Positions 12,901 through 24,919 of a stretch of 64,000 bases of DNA are shown here, piece after piece. The notes under the pieces were generated by a model. That model did no database searches, was not told where the DNA came from, and saw only the letters and a list, made by a program, of their open reading frames with translations. Both the position numbers and the translations under genes were made by a program. The stretch covers positions 29,027,911-29,091,910 of the forward strand of contig NC_090132.1 in NCBI RefSeq assembly GCF_040581485.1. The letters are read 5' to 3'. The stretch comes from Linepithema humile (lineage: Eukaryota > Arthropoda > Insecta > Hymenoptera > Formicidae). The stretch's first letter is position 1. Every line of letters begins with the position of its first letter.

Positions 12901-15499
12901 ACGTCAATATACAAACTTGAAGAAATAAAGATATGCTGGCGATCAAAATCATTCACAAAGTGTTCAACGCGACCAAAAAAGGACCATAGAGGATTAAATA
13001 ACTGTTAAATGAGAACCATGACAAAAACAAAGTGCATGCAAGCAAACAAATTAGTTGTTGAGGACGGACAGTCACAGCGTTTGCGGGAAAACGAAAATCT
13101 CACGCAAGAAATTCCTCAAAATTTCTAAGAATACATAAGAGCCACAGAATTTGCTTAATCGTGACAACTCCGACGGCTCTCGAAGAGTCTAAAGTGGCTA
13201 TTGAAAAAAGAAAAAAAAAAAAAGAACTATGATCTTGAAATCGTTAAATTACCTAGATGAATGTTCTTGAGGGGCATGACCACTAGGGGCCGACCCAACA
13301 TATTCTGCCAACTAGACTTCAAGAAATTAATTTCACCTTTGAATATGTCAATCATGAGCTCATAGTCCGATGCGATGTAGAAGCGGGTCATATCTGTCAA
13401 CTAGTCAATTCGGTGCGAGAACAAGAGCAAACGTAAGAACAGAAGTAAAGATATAGAAAGATAGTGAGAACTCGCTGCAAAGTGCGGTCACTTACTTGCG
13501 GCGTGAACGCAAATATCTTATCTTGCAAGGCGTACAGTTTACTAGTGCTGAGAATTCCGACGTCTCTCGACTTGCGTCCCGACAAGCCCAATTTCTTGTT
13601 GCGTCCTGAAAAAAAGAGATACAAGATATTTGTAAGAATGTAAATATAATCTACAAGATACTCAGATCGCAGTTTAAGCATCTCTAAACTGTGTGCAATT
13701 TGGAATTCTACCTAAATATGTGTACAGATGGCTGAGAACCTTCGCAGGTTGCACCTCGATCGGTGCAACCTCTGCAATTGTCTGCACGTGAATATCGTGC
13801 TGTGCAATTTTCTCCCTGATTTCCGAGTCCTCTGCTAAGATAACTACTTGCACAACTACGTCCGGCTTTTTCTCACTGCACAGTCGCCTGTTTAACGGAT
13901 CTAACTCGCCAACCGCAAGAAATCCCTGCAATTATAAAAAAAAATCTTGCTAATGTGGCAATTAACGCCATAATTTTATTGAAAATTGGTATTAAAACAA
14001 TTTAGGAAAACGTATAACTTAAAAAATCTGTTTTGATCACACTTCTGAACGTGTTACGTACCTCTTGCAGCAATTTTCCTAAAATATAAAGAGATTGCGC
14101 CCACATAAATGGACATCTGCCTAAAGCTATTCGACTTTGACTACCAGGTTCGGCGTACTCCGCCGATACATCTTTAGGTGCGACGGAATATAATTCAGGT
14201 ACTAATTTCATACCGTCATCCGTTTTGATCATTACTTCCTCCAACTGTTTGGTGCACATCTCAACTGCTTCCTTATTGCCTTGGAAGCAGTAGTCCAATA
14301 TTAAATAACAGAAAAACAGCGGCCATTCGCATTCAATATTCTCAAACATACGAAGCTCCCACGGCTCATAATACAATCTAGATTCAGAAATAAAAATCGT
14401 TAACAAAAGCACATATAAAAGTATTTTGCATGTGAATAATACCTGTTCATATCTTCCTTCGGTGTTTTATATCCATCCCTCAAAAATCTTTTACAACCAT
14501 AACGCCCTTGCAACTTCTTGATAACAGCTTCGCGTGTCTCGTGAATTAGATTAGGCTCGTCCACTGCAAACGCGGGGAAACTTATGATGGATAGCAGGCC
14601 GCTGTCTAATTCTTTAGAGTTTGATTCTCTGGGCAGCATGGATTGCAGAACCGCTTGACACTTCTGCGCCTCGTCGGCCAAAACATGAATGACCGAGGTG
14701 GGTCCACCTCTCGCACCAAACAAATCCAATTCATTCATCGCTTCCATCGCAGCTTTGGCCATTCCGATACTGCTTGCGTTTAACTCCGGCAAGCCATGAT
14801 TTGTTTTATCTCCTCTCTCCCAAATTCCATAATCTGGAGTGCAGTAAGCAGATTCGATGTAAAATACCAAGTTTTGAATAAAGGCCACCTAAAATCCAAC
14901 ACAAAATTCTATAAATCTGACACATAATATGCAATGTTCTTGTATTAAGAATGTATTTCTAATATTTTATCAAAAAATATAGCTCTCTCAAAATCTCAAG
15001 TATCATGTATTCATACCTCATCCAAATTGAAGACAATCTGTAAGCCAGAGGCTGTCATTTGGGCCAAAATTAGAAGGTACAAAGAAATCGCATCAATTTG
15101 AAGATGTCCCCACTCAGCATCCCCAACAACACTTTGGCCATTGACTGAGCTGTACTTTGCATGCAACGCATCATGTGGATTTTGAGTGGATTTGAACTTC
15201 TCCACTTTTCCTTTCTGTTGCATCATTGCCATCAGCAAACCTCTCATTAGCTTTACGCAACTCTGCTCGAGTTCATAAGTCTTTGCTCTGTCTTCATCAG
15301 CGTCAGCTATTTTTTTATACGCCATTGACAGACCCCATACGGCAAGTATACAGTAAATATTGTCGCGTACCCAGGCATGATCGTTATCAGGACTTGCAGG
15401 AAAGAGTCCTGTGACAGGGTTCTGATGGTTCATAATTATTTTATGGACGATCCGTTGATAATAGTCCAAACGGACGCCGGAGTTGCTTCTGCTACGCAT
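7000..15499 (-). CDS. phosphorylase b kinase regulatory subunit alpha
   Basis: Fourteen coding exons per transcript: 15499-15017, 14888-14443, 14377-14062, 13925-13712, 13605-13496, then 13400-13253 or 12526-12379 (alternatives), 11833-11655, 11483-11330, 9983-9691, 9620-9065, 8988-8936, 8861-8700, 7725-7468, 7227-7000. The total is 3,600 nt (1,199 aa), close to vertebrate PHKA. The protein is a regulatory subunit of the cytosolic (alpha-beta-gamma-delta)4 kinase that activates glycogen phosphorylase in response to Ca2+ and phosphorylation. It opens MRSRSNSGVRLDYYQRIVHK, continues with a glucoamylase-like domain (AWVRDNIYCILAVWGLSMAY, GDAEWGHLQIDA, IWERGDKTNHG, LQGRYGCKRFLRDGYKTP), and has the conserved C-terminal region (LRLRVGLIIQVMATEL, NLSPFEMKNLLHHIMSGKEF, PQPEYRQLVVEALMVLT). 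It ends in CSIS, a CaaX box; these subunits are known to be farnesylated. Drosophila has an orthologue (CG7766). Confidence 0.95.
7468..7725 (-). other. PHKA coding exon 13
   Basis: An 86-codon phase 0-0 exon encoding the calmodulin-binding-type C-terminal block (EMTSGELKFALAVETVLN, then PQPEYRQLVVEAL). Listed separately because the intron on its 5' side carries the 883-bp hairpin element, about 55 bp from its acceptor site. Confidence 0.9.
7780..8662. mobile_element. 883-bp near-perfect hairpin MITE, Tc1/mariner-like ends
   Basis: The two halves are inverted copies over almost their whole length (left arm about 7780-8185, right arm about 8265-8662, short loop between). It starts CAGGATGTTCCATTTTAAAT and ends with the inverse of CAGGATGTCTCATTTTAAAT, flanked by TA (or TATA) on both sides at 7778-7779 and 8663-8664. 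No transposase is encoded. A TA duplication with CAGG-type ends suggests mobilisation by a Tc1/mariner-family transposase (inference). It sits in the PHKA intron between exons 12 and 13. Confidence 0.85.
10385..11082. mobile_element. TIR element CCCATACAGCACA in PHKA intron
   Basis: The terminal inverted repeats read CCCATACAGCACA at 10385 and TGTGCTGTATGGG ending at 11082, and imperfect similarity continues inward for about 45 bp. The interior near both ends is packed with TTGCAAT/ATTGCAA and GCAATGTT words, which look like subterminal transposase-binding repeats. A separate inverted repeat is nested inside (10829-10933). No protein is encoded and I could not define a target duplication. The superfamily is not recognised. 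Confidence 0.65.
10829..10933. repeat. nested inverted repeat with ~41-bp arms
   Basis: The arm at about 10829-10870 (begins atccaaggagaaatacag) is matched in inverse at about 10892-10933 (ends ctgtatttctctctggat). The core is gacgtctatagacg-like dyads of TCTAATAGAC words. It lies inside the CCCATACAGCACA element and may be a second, nested small foldback insertion. Confidence 0.6.
11139..11166. repeat. (GA)n microsatellite
   Basis: An imperfect run of alternating A and G with one TG interruption, in a PHKA intron. Confidence 0.85.
12379..12526 (-). other. PHKA alternative exon 6b (mutually exclusive)
   Basis: A 148-nt exon between tgttag/AACTTTGAC and CATTTAG/GTATGC. It is open in the frame required by exon 5 (phase 0 in) and exon 7 (phase 1 out), encoding 49 residues plus one base. 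The peptide contains FLKINWKQMLGRPTITL and ends THNHL. It aligns without gaps to exon 6a, with about 16 of 49 residues identical including W, MLGRP, FLK and HL. By memory of the family, its GRPTIT segment is the closer match to vertebrate PHKA. Using both exons, or neither, would break the frame of exon 7. Confidence 0.85.
13253..13400 (-). other. PHKA alternative exon 6a (mutually exclusive)
   Basis: A 148-nt exon between ACTAG/TTGACAGATATG and CATCTAG/GTAATTT, the same length and phases as exon 6b. The peptide contains FLKSSWQNMLGRPLVVM and ends NIHL. The intron to exon 5 is about 95 nt, and the gap to exon 6b is 726 nt. The acceptor has a weak pyrimidine tract, which would suit regulated use. 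The open frame and amino-acid conservation argue that it is functional, not a decayed duplicate. Confidence 0.85.
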
Positions 15500-17124
15500 C
15501 TTGCTTTTACTGCAGAAAAAAATTACTTTAGATTCTATGTTTAGAAAGATATTGTAATTAAGCACTTAAGATTCGACTGTGCATAACCAAAGTTCTTTGC
15601 TGTTATACACTTTTCACTTTCTTGATAAGTATTTAGTTTTGTTACATCGGTGTAATTTCTATTGTACATTGCGTCGTCATTACATAAAATAATCACGGGT
15701 TATACGAAACTGTGAATGACGAAATAATCATGAGTCAAAACAATACAAAATACAATATAATCAAATACGTGTAAATAAAAAATGTAACAACGCAATTTTT
15801 GTAGTAACACCAAATATTTTATGTAAATCTACTACTGTAAACACAGAAAGTTAAATGCACAAATTAGTTACAACAATTGCACTTCCGGAGCGTTTAAAGT
15901 ACAGAGAAGAACAAGCTCTAATTTTAGATTGGAATAATTGGTTCGCTGTAATCATTAATTAAGCTGCAATAAGTATCTTATCAGCAGCTGTTGTTTTTCG
16001 AATACAAAAACGACGGATACTTTGAACGTTAGGTTGGCAGTGTCACGATAAGAAAATGAGAAAAATACATTTTCTTACGCATTAATGAAGCAGTTGCAGC
16101 TCTAGCGATTTAAAACGCAATGTGAAACGAATGTCAAACACGCTCGACGCTTGATACTGGCATATATATAGCTAATTCAGAGGAAAATCTACGTATGCGC
16201 AGTAATGCAAGTCTTAACAGACTCGTGGTTTTCAATCTCTTTCTTTTTTTAGCAACAAGTAAATAGATTTATCACAAAAAAAGTAGGAATACACACTTTA
16301 GAAAGGTTAAATGACTGAAAAGAAATGACATTAATATAAAAAATCCTAAAGTAAAATAGCTTCAATAATGGCAATTATAATATGTCTATACAGACCAATG
16401 CAGACTCCAAGATGAGCTTTGCGTTGCATTTAAGCACAATTTTATTTATCGTATGATCGGTCAGCTGTGTACATATACGTCACATGCGCAGAAAAATGAT
16501 AGGCTAATCTGTGGACTAATAAAGAACTAGATTATCCGGAAAATATATTTTTATAAGAAGTGAGAGACACGAATTAAAATTGAAATCGAATTTTGCATTA
16601 TTCGGTATTAGAAAAAAAACATGATTTATCATTCCAATAATTTTTCGAAGATACGGAATTCTGTATCCGACAATGTAAATACAGATGGCGATAGTGCTGT
16701 TTAGGCTCTTTTTGCTTCAATAAATTTCTAATCTAAATAAAAAATACAATTGACAGACATACACGCTTAAATCACTTTAATTTTTTTGTACACGCTTCGA
16801 ATTGTAACCCTTGTTAAAATGCTTAAAGAATTAATGTTTAATTATCATAAAAATAGACCAGCTTAGGTCGAGTTTGCTGGTCAAGAACTCCATTTCGTAC
16901 AGCCTGACTTCGAAGAAGGAAAGAGAGAGAAACAATGTAGAAAGTGCTGCCTGTCGAAACGAAACGAGACACTCTATTCTCTTACGCACAACAGTTTGCG
17001 GTGGCCATTAGTGACTATGGACTAGCGATCGCTTGTTGTTCTCGGTCCTGTGGGCAGCTTATTATTTTTTTTATTTTTAGTTTTTAACCGAATATCTCGT
17101 CGCCTAATTCTCAGAGATTTTCCG
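15500..17124. other. divergent intergenic region (PHKA / membrane-protein gene)
   Basis: No coding block was found between the PHKA start (minus strand) and the next start (plus strand). It should hold both promoters and 5' UTRs. No clear TATA box or operator could be assigned. Sequence becomes more CpG-rich after about 16960, near the first exon of the downstream gene. Confidence 0.5.
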
Positions 17125-18994
17125 ATGCACCGATCTGATCCACGACGCGGTATGATCGCGTTCGATTTTCCACGCGTGCTGCTGGTTACGCTGTTCACCG
17201 TAGCTCTAACCTCATCTGTCAACGCGCGACGGTTCTCATCAGTAGATGGTACGTTCTCGATACCGAAACTCGGATGAAAGGTTTGAACGAATTACAGGAT
17301 AGAACTGTTTGATCATTTCGATATAAAAACATTTGAAGCTTTAACAATTATTGTCTAACAGTTTGAAACGATTCTAAGTAGATTTGTTCGGTCAATTGTT
17401 TGTAACCATTTGTAACGCTTGAGTTGCGACTGTTTGAATGAAAAGACTATAGTGTCTATTGAAAACTGGAATAACCAGTTTTGTTTATTTCCCTTTCGCA
17501 CCACTGCTCTATCTAACTTTGCTAATTTATTTAATTTAATAAATAATAATAAATAAAAGGCAGAAAGTTATTCATGCAGTATGCATGAATAACTAGTAAA
17601 GGTTCTTTCCGCCTTTTATTTATTATTATTATTTGTTAAGTTATTGAAGCCTACACTTTTCTATTAATTTTTATTTAAATTTAGATTGGGTCTTGTATGA
17701 CAAACCTGTAGCTTCGAAAAATTCGGCAAACAATTCCGAGTTCGAGCAAGAATATCAAATAGGTAAAACTGCTCAATCCCCGAAAAATTCCGAGCACCAT
17801 ACGGAACCAGTTCAGAATGCCACCAAACAGGATTTTTCTGCCGAATCGAATACGTCGGCGATCGTACATTCTTCCGAAGCTACTAATAACAAAACAAAAA
17901 TGGAGGTAATTATAATGTGTATGTTATTTGATGTATTTATATATGAGAATTGGGAAATTTTTCCTTGTTTTGCTGACTTTATTGTTTTATTATTTTACTT
18001 TGCATTCCTCTGTTTGCTTGTTTCTTTTTGTTTTTACGGACTTTTTCATTTTATGACGTTTCGCATATTTTTAATTGTAGTTTCCATTTTGGCACCTTCT
18101 TACTTTCTGTTTTATATATTTTTTGTCTTATTTCTCTTTCCTTTTTATTATATTTAAGAATATGTATTATTTAATAATAAGATAATTATTCAATAAGAAA
18201 AATATTAAATAGTTTTATAAAGAAGTAAAATATTTTTTAAGTGGGCGGAGGGAGGGCTTGTGCCTGTATCATTTTCAACCATTCAACACAAAAATACGGT
18301 GACTAACAGTACAGCTGCAATTGAATCTGACAAACCTAACGAATCTAGAACAAGAGAGAATGTGCCTAAGGAGAGAAATGCGAATCCTTCCGTAGTTCCG
18401 AAAAAGGGAGCTGAGAGGAAAAAGAAAATTCATTCGAGAAAGGGTGTAAATGAAACTGTAGATTCAGATATCAACCATGCCACTTCCGAATACGCAAAAT
18501 CCGTGGAAACTAGCTCCGTGACAGAAGCTGCTCATATCAATAATCAAACTGAAACTTCCAACATTACTATTTCAAAACTAGATGCCAGCAGTTCACGCTC
18601 CAATAACAGTTTAGATCATAATGTAAATCTCAATAACTCTAGTACAACTCTGGCATCGACAAACACAACCATACTTCATGCAAAGACGAACGTAGTTCAT
18701 AATGCAACAACGATAGCGCCAAAAACTTCGTCGCATATACCGAAACCTAAACCAACAGTGACGACTGTTGACGGGCCGGAAGTTAACGAGTCTATACCAT
18801 CCTCGCGGACAAAGAATTCTTCGCTGGGGATGCCCAGGAAAATCGACTATATCGCGCCAGTTATTATAACAATTATCGCTCTACCGATACTGGGTGCTGC
18901 CATTTTTATGTTGTACAGACGCGGTCGAGATTGCTGGGATAAAAGGCACTATCGAAGAATGGATTTTCTAATTGACGGAATGTACAATGACTGA
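17125..18994 (+). CDS. Ser/Thr/Asn-rich type I membrane protein, unknown function
   Basis: Modelled as three exons: 17125-17248, 17685-17905, 18242-18994 (1,098 nt, 365 aa). The model has an N-terminal signal peptide (hydrophobic run VLLVTLFTVALTSSVNA, residues about 18-34). A long low-complexity extracellular part follows, rich in Ser, Thr, Asn and Lys with many N-x-S/T sites. There is one transmembrane helix near residues 319-339 (IAPVIITIIALPILGAAIFML) and a 26-residue basic tail ending MDFLIDGMYND. I do not recognise the family. The conserved-looking membrane segment and tail suggest a receptor- or mucin-like surface protein (inference). A second in-frame ATG lies at 17152. The third exon's acceptor is uncertain: tttttaag/TGG at 18242 is preferred, but AG sites a few bases downstream also keep frame. 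A hairpin repeat sits in intron 1. Confidence 0.65.
17536..17634. repeat. double hairpin repeat in intron
   Basis: Outer arms (taataaataaaaggcagaaag and its inverse) flank an inner dyad agttattcatgca/tgcatgaataact with a short loop. It is a small foldback, MITE-like, in intron 1 of the membrane-protein gene. Confidence 0.6.
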
Positions 18995-21900
18995 GGAAGT
19001 GCGTGTGAGAACAAAATCCGTTTCATGAGATTAAATGGACGTGTAGTCATGCAAGAGGAAATCAATCGTCAATTTTTCACAAATACAAATTTATACTTGA
19101 GCGTCCTTTTAAAATAACTGAAGAATAGCATTGGTTTTTTCTTACATGACACTGTCCAAACGATAACTTTATCATCGGAATATATCGAATGGCTTAACTT
19201 TATCATGCCATTATAAAAATATAGAATATGTGCATTATTTATATAATATTGAAATAACGTATAAGCTTGCTTTGCTTGATGGCCTAAGCCTGCTATACAA
19301 TTTTTTATCATTTTATTGTTTTGCTAATAATGTAGTTAAAATTTTCTACACTTTATATACTACATTAATTTGTTATACAATAATTGACGTATTGAAGTTT
19401 ATTTTTAAGATTATATCGAAAGAGAGGAACATTATCTCAATTTTCAGATTGAAATAACGATTTGATAAAGATAATTTATAGCAACTTTCAAATTTAATCT
19501 AATTTTTGGAAATACTTTATAAATTTATACTACGGAAAATTTTTTTTGAAATTTTTACTGTTACAATAGAAACTCTACAGTAGAAAAAATTGATATGTAA
19601 ATATATCTAACTATACATATACATATATATAGTGTACATATCGCATTTAATGCCATTTAGAAATCGTAAGAGATTCATCGAGGGTCCAATTGCCAAATTC
19701 GACAATAATACTAAGCAGTTTAAGTTCTGCAGACTTAGAATTATATTCTCAATTCAACAAAAAAATCGTATTGGACTTTGAAAGTGCTTGCTCAGCGAGT
19801 AATGCGTGATTGTTTCCATACAAGAGACGAGTTTGTAAAATATTATTTAATTACGAAATGCGATAATGTACACAAATTTTACCAAAGAACTACTCATTTT
19901 GTGTAATATGTCGTATATTTGTTAATTGTATTTTTTTTTCGTATTGTATTTATAATCGTTGCATTTTTTTTTTTGTGGAATGATTTATGAATTTATTATC
20001 TATTTAAAATAATGAAGACACTTTATCTACAATTGCCATACACGGAATATCAAAGCCATCGCAGAATATCAGGCAGCTTTAACATTGTCTCTCTATGTAA
20101 ATATAACGAGCAATGATTTGTAAAATTACTCTAAGTAAGACTTTTTGAAATTGTGATTTTTGAAAGTGAAGTTGCGTTTTTGGGACTTCAAAAAGTCTAT
20201 ATTTTGTGGATGCGCGAGAAAGCAATAATGACAATTATTTTTGTACTATATACATATATGTAAGAGAAAGAAACTATTCATATTGTTACAAAATATACGC
20301 ACTTGCAAATCGCATATTGCTACTGTTATTTCACAACCCTTCGGTGTACATCATAAAAGCTTAAAAAAAAAAAAAAAAAGATAGAGAAAAGAATGGATTA
20401 ATATTTGTAAAGATTTTATTAATAAGCTTGTCATATAGGTACATAAATTTAATAACGTTAGTGATACATATAATTTACGAGCCTTATATACCCGACGAAA
20501 ATGCAAAGAGAGAGCTTTACATATGTGCACACGCTTTACATATCTGCTCGCTCAAATATTAAACCTTCAATTTGTTCCTTATTGATTCCCCTGGTGTAAT
20601 CTAACGTGACTTCAAATTAATACAGCTCCGTGTAGCTCTTGTTTTCTTCTAAAATCTTGTCTTTAGTTTCAAAAATACTGCGTCGTGAAATACGACATAA
20701 AGTTGAAGTTAGCAAAATAAGACAAAAATATAGACATTTCCTTTTTCGATTTCGATAAATAGAGTTCTTCTTCGCAAAAAAAAAAAATTTTTTTTGAGAT
20801 ATGACGAAAAAGTTTCATACCAAAGATTCATTGTCAGATAAAAAGTTATTTTGGTGTTAATACGTATCTATTTATACCTCTACATAATCAATATATTTCC
20901 ATTGTATTCTCTTTGAATCCTAAACGTCCGGTTCTAACACCCTAAGAAGAGAATTGTATTTATCCTAAAGAAATACAGTTACTTAGATTATACAGTTACT
21001 CAGATCGTATATTAGATTAAACCTAGTTTAAGCTAATATCTATGCTATGGAAACGTGAAACTAAATATAAAAATAGTTACGTTCGAAATGCTATTCATTT
21101 TGTGACCTCCGTCATAATATATTTGAAAATATTCTTATGACAATAAAATCTCAAATAATAATTGAAGTGAGAATTCAAAAACATTATCATACAACGGGAT
21201 GATAAAAACATTTTATTTTCATTTTTTTTTTTAAGTTTATTTTTTTATCATTAAGAAAATAAACTATTGTCCGTTCGATTTCGTCGAAGTAGTTTCGGAA
21301 GTGTACATACACGCATATGTACCCTAATTTTATAAATTCAACGTGTGTCAAATATGTCAATGCCATCCATTAAAATATCACACTAGTAGATTTAACGTAA
21401 GAACTTGTGCATGAATGTACAGCTTAAATACACATTGTTTTCAACATTAATGTTGAAAACATTATAGAAAAAATGTACGAATAGCATCAAGGTTGAACTG
21501 AAAGAAAAACTCGTCATCAGAAAACCTCATTTATATCACATATATACAATGTGGAAATAGTATTACTAAATTTACAATAAAAATATTTATAAATAAAATA
21601 TATATATATAGATCTAAAAATTAACAATTTTAATAAGAAAATATCTATTAAAAATCAGTATAAATAAATATTTAAATAAAAATTTCATTTTGTTATCCAA
21701 GAAAATAGAGAAGATTTTATTATCAACTTTTCTTTCGTATATTTAGAGATATAAATACAATCTACAAGCAAAACTCTCTACGAGACCATCTCGTTACTTT
21801 CTCTATTCAGTTCAACCTTGAATGGCATTTGTATATACAGTCATTATCACTAAACCAGCGAGTGGATAGCCGAGTTACTCGCGACAGTTCTTTAACTAGT

Positions 21901-22344
21901 AAGTCAAACATTACACGACACATTCATTGAATAAATTTCTAAAAAGGATCTGAAATTTCAAATTTCAGTAAACAAAGTATTAAAAAGAAGTAAAATGTGA
22001 AAAGGTATAATACACAATATTAAAAAATATTTCTTTTGTATAACATATAAAACTTATAAAAATGTAACATTTCAAATAAAAATCAATTCAAGTATTTTAA
22101 ATTTTCAATAAAAAAAAAAGAAAACAAGTGCGTGTTACCGATTAAATGATCGATCGTGATTATGTACTTCTGGAAATTTACTTGATTTTATTGAAGAAGC
22201 TTACCGATCTTATCTCCATCAGGATAAAAGCAATTATAGTCACGATCTGTTTCCGAACTCGGTCGCCGCAGTTGCGGAAATACACCCAGCGCGAAAAGTT
22301 TCTCTCTTTAGAAATGATTTCGAAAACTTTCGTACAGGATCCCT
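18995..22344. other. 3' UTRs and convergent intergenic DNA
   Basis: AT-rich, no coding block. It lies between two convergent genes, so it should hold the 3' UTR of the membrane-protein gene on the left and of the hydroxylase gene on the right. It contains homopolymer runs (A15 near 20365; A/T runs near 20780), a (TA)n patch near 21600, and a perfect 23-bp palindrome ttttcaacattaatgttgaaaa-type near 21440-21462. Confidence 0.5.
22187..22192 (-). terminator. candidate polyA signal of hydroxylase gene
   Basis: AATAAA on the minus strand (tttatt here), about 150 bp past the stop codon of the fatty acid hydroxylase gene. Confidence 0.35.
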
Positions 22345-24456
22345 TTACTTCGACTTGTATTTCACCTCGTCCGGGAATGCCTCTCTGGGCGGCACGAGGC
22401 TAAGCATCATTATGTGACGTGCGTAATTCCGCGAGTTGCGGAATTGTGTGTCGGTGCCGTGGATGCGATCCAAAACGCCGAGTACACCGTAGCACTGGTT
22501 GAATCTGTAAGTATTGTTTAAAAGAAGCAGCTGTAAATCTTGATTTTTGTGCGAAAGTCAATCGATCGAGGTTGCGTTAGTATAAAATTTTCAAAAAAGT
22601 TTTACGAAATCCGCATTACTTCAAATGATGAAAGTCGTGCGCCTCCGGCGATGGGAAGAATGGTAGGTGATAGCCAGAGTGTGCGTTCAACGTCGAAAGG
22701 ATCGCGAGTGAGAACCAAATCCAGGCGGTGGCCACGTGCGAGCCCATGATGAATACGCCCAGGAAAGGCGGGAGTAGATTTGAACCGATATGCTCCACAG
22801 GATGACAGTACAACGCGGTGACGGCCACCGGCGCGGTCCATTCGTGATGCTGTTTATGTATATACTTGTATATGGAGCGTTTGTGGAGAAATCTGCGAAA
22901 TGAATCGATAGCAATAAACATTGTAAATTAAATTAAAGAAATTATCTATTTGAGCTTTTTTATTAACAAATTATATATTAAAAAATAGCTTTTTCAGAAC
23001 TGAGTGTTGGTTGTTCAATAAAGAAAAGTTAACAATTAGTTAATTCATACGTCTCGGTTCATTTTATCTGGCCATCTTCAGTGAACGATAAATATTGTTT
23101 CCAACTCCGCGCATTCCACGCTCAATTCGCTCAACAATGGCGTATCGGTTTTTGAGTTAGCGGCTTTCAGGCTTTACCTGTGTGAGTAATAAAAGCCAAT
23201 CTCCTCGCATAGTATGTGAATCGCGATCTCGGCGAGCACCCAGTGGAAGGTCGGCAGCTCGCGCACCGGTGAGTAGCCTCGCCATTCCATGAAGTAATAG
23301 CCGAGATACATAATGGGAAAGCCGACGACGATCTGATTGAATAGTACTTGAGCGATCACTTTGCATAACTCCTTCCTGTCCACTGGCTCATTCGTGCCGG
23401 GCTGTATTTTGTATCTGCGCAGTGCCGACGGCCGATTGGTGATGTCTAGGATGGTGTAAATCCCGCCGACGACCCAGTAGACGACGATCGTCAGCGATAA
23501 AGATCCTGCAAGTCATATATGAGGGTTACGAGAGAACGAATTGTGTAGCTTAATGTTTAGAAAAAGTCGAAATTAATCGAAAGAATTTATTTATTTAATG
23601 TTCAGCTGCGCGAATTTGTGACGCAAAGTACTCTTCTCTTTTTAATACAATTATTGTGACAATTTGCAGATGTAATCAAAAGATGTAGAATGTCAGAACA
23701 TCTAATTTTTATGTCAATTATATATTGTATAATTTAATAAATTTAAAGTTAACTTTTTTTTTAACGAATTATATTATGTTACTTGATGTTTAGAAAAAAT
23801 CAAAAATTAATCGAAAGAATTTGACTAAAATATTGAAGAATTGAATTTACCGTAAACCCACAGCGTAACAGCATCATCTCCAAACTTATCTAAAATTTTG
23901 TCCCACTGGGCTTGCCAGAAGTCGCCGGATGCGCCCCAGAATCTCTGCAAATGCCTAAAGTTTTTTTTTTCATTAGTAAAATCTGAACAATGTCAAATTT
24001 CTTCAAAATAAAAGAAGTAAATTTATAAGCGTCATAAATAGGAAACGTACAGAAAATTAGCTTGTTAAGTTTTATTGGACTACATACGTCACGATAAATG
24101 TTTTTTAATTTCATTTCGTGCTAGAATCGAAACATGATTCCGTTTATTAATATGCAGCTTCTGTTATCTTACATGCGGTCAAGTGATAATTATAAATTAA
24201 TGATACAGCGCAAAGTCAGTACAAGTCAAGTTCATGGAGACAAGGAACAGATAAGTCGAAAGAACAAGGACGGAGAATTATATTGTTTATAAAATTAGAT
24301 GTAGATAATAATGCAATTCGCGTTACCATGTCAGAGAATTGCAGAAGGCAGCAAATCCGATTACCACAGTTCCGATAACGAAGAGCACACTCCTTAGACT
24401 CGACAGAAGCGTCGGCGGAGTTTGGTTCTTCGAGGCATCGCCGATAGCCGGGGTTG
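22345..24456 (-). CDS. fatty acid hydroxylase domain protein, FAXDC2-like (5' end missing)
   Basis: Five coding exons are placed: 24456-24327, 23954-23851, 23505-23178, 22892-22620, 22504-22345 (995 nt, about 331 codons). All are GT-AG and phase-consistent. It belongs to the fatty acid hydroxylase/sterol desaturase family: membrane di-iron enzymes of the ER that oxidise lipid substrates. Seen: hydrophobic segments (SVLFVIGTVVIGFAAF; LTIVVYWVVGGIYTI) and the histidine boxes HILCEEIGFYYSHR, HKQHHEW and HDFHH. The motif after the last box, HLKFNQCYGVLGVLDRIHGT, is characteristic of the FAXDC2 (C5orf4) branch. The first placed exon starts in phase 1 and has no in-frame ATG, so at least one upstream coding exon exists that I could not find. 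The exact substrate is unknown. Confidence 0.88.
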
Positions 24457-24894
24457 CTGCAAACAATGATGAATTAATCGTAGAAATTGTTAAATTAAAA
24501 AATTAAAAAGTATTAAAAAGACAGTGAACATTGGACTTGAGCTCACAAAAATGATTGCAAATTCAAATGATATATTAATATCTAATAAGAATTATTTATT
24601 CTTTTCATTTTTCCTTCAAGCAGGCATAAATAATTTTTTTTAGAAGCAAATGTATTAAAAGATAAGTTTTTGATGGAAAACGTTTCGCTCTCGTATGTTT
24701 TGTTTGAGCAATAGCATCTGCAGTGACCGATTAATCATCTTTCATTACGTAAGATAAATCCAGCAGTATTCTATCGTCGGTATGCGACAGGTGCTCGACT
24801 AGAAAACCAATCACGAAGCAAAAGCAAGCGGAAATTTTCAATCGCCACTTCATATTCATCATAAAATCCGTTTAACAAGATGAAGAGTCAACGA

Positions 24895-24919
24895 AGAGAA
24901 AGAGAGAGAGAGAGAGAGA
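24895..24919. repeat. (GA)n microsatellite
   Basis: About 12 GA units, upstream of the placed hydroxylase exons. Confidence 0.85.

Noticed and set aside
12527..13252. A third alternative exon between 6b and 6a
   Set aside because: No further copy of the W-x(2)-MLGRP coding pattern with proper splice sites was seen.
24735..24864. Minus-strand ATG with a hydrophobic start (around 24861) as first exon of the hydroxylase gene
   Set aside because: Its best donor (cttac/GTAATG) leaves phase 0, but the next placed exon needs phase 1; the in-phase GT (gattG/GTTTTC) is a poor donor. Not enough to include it.
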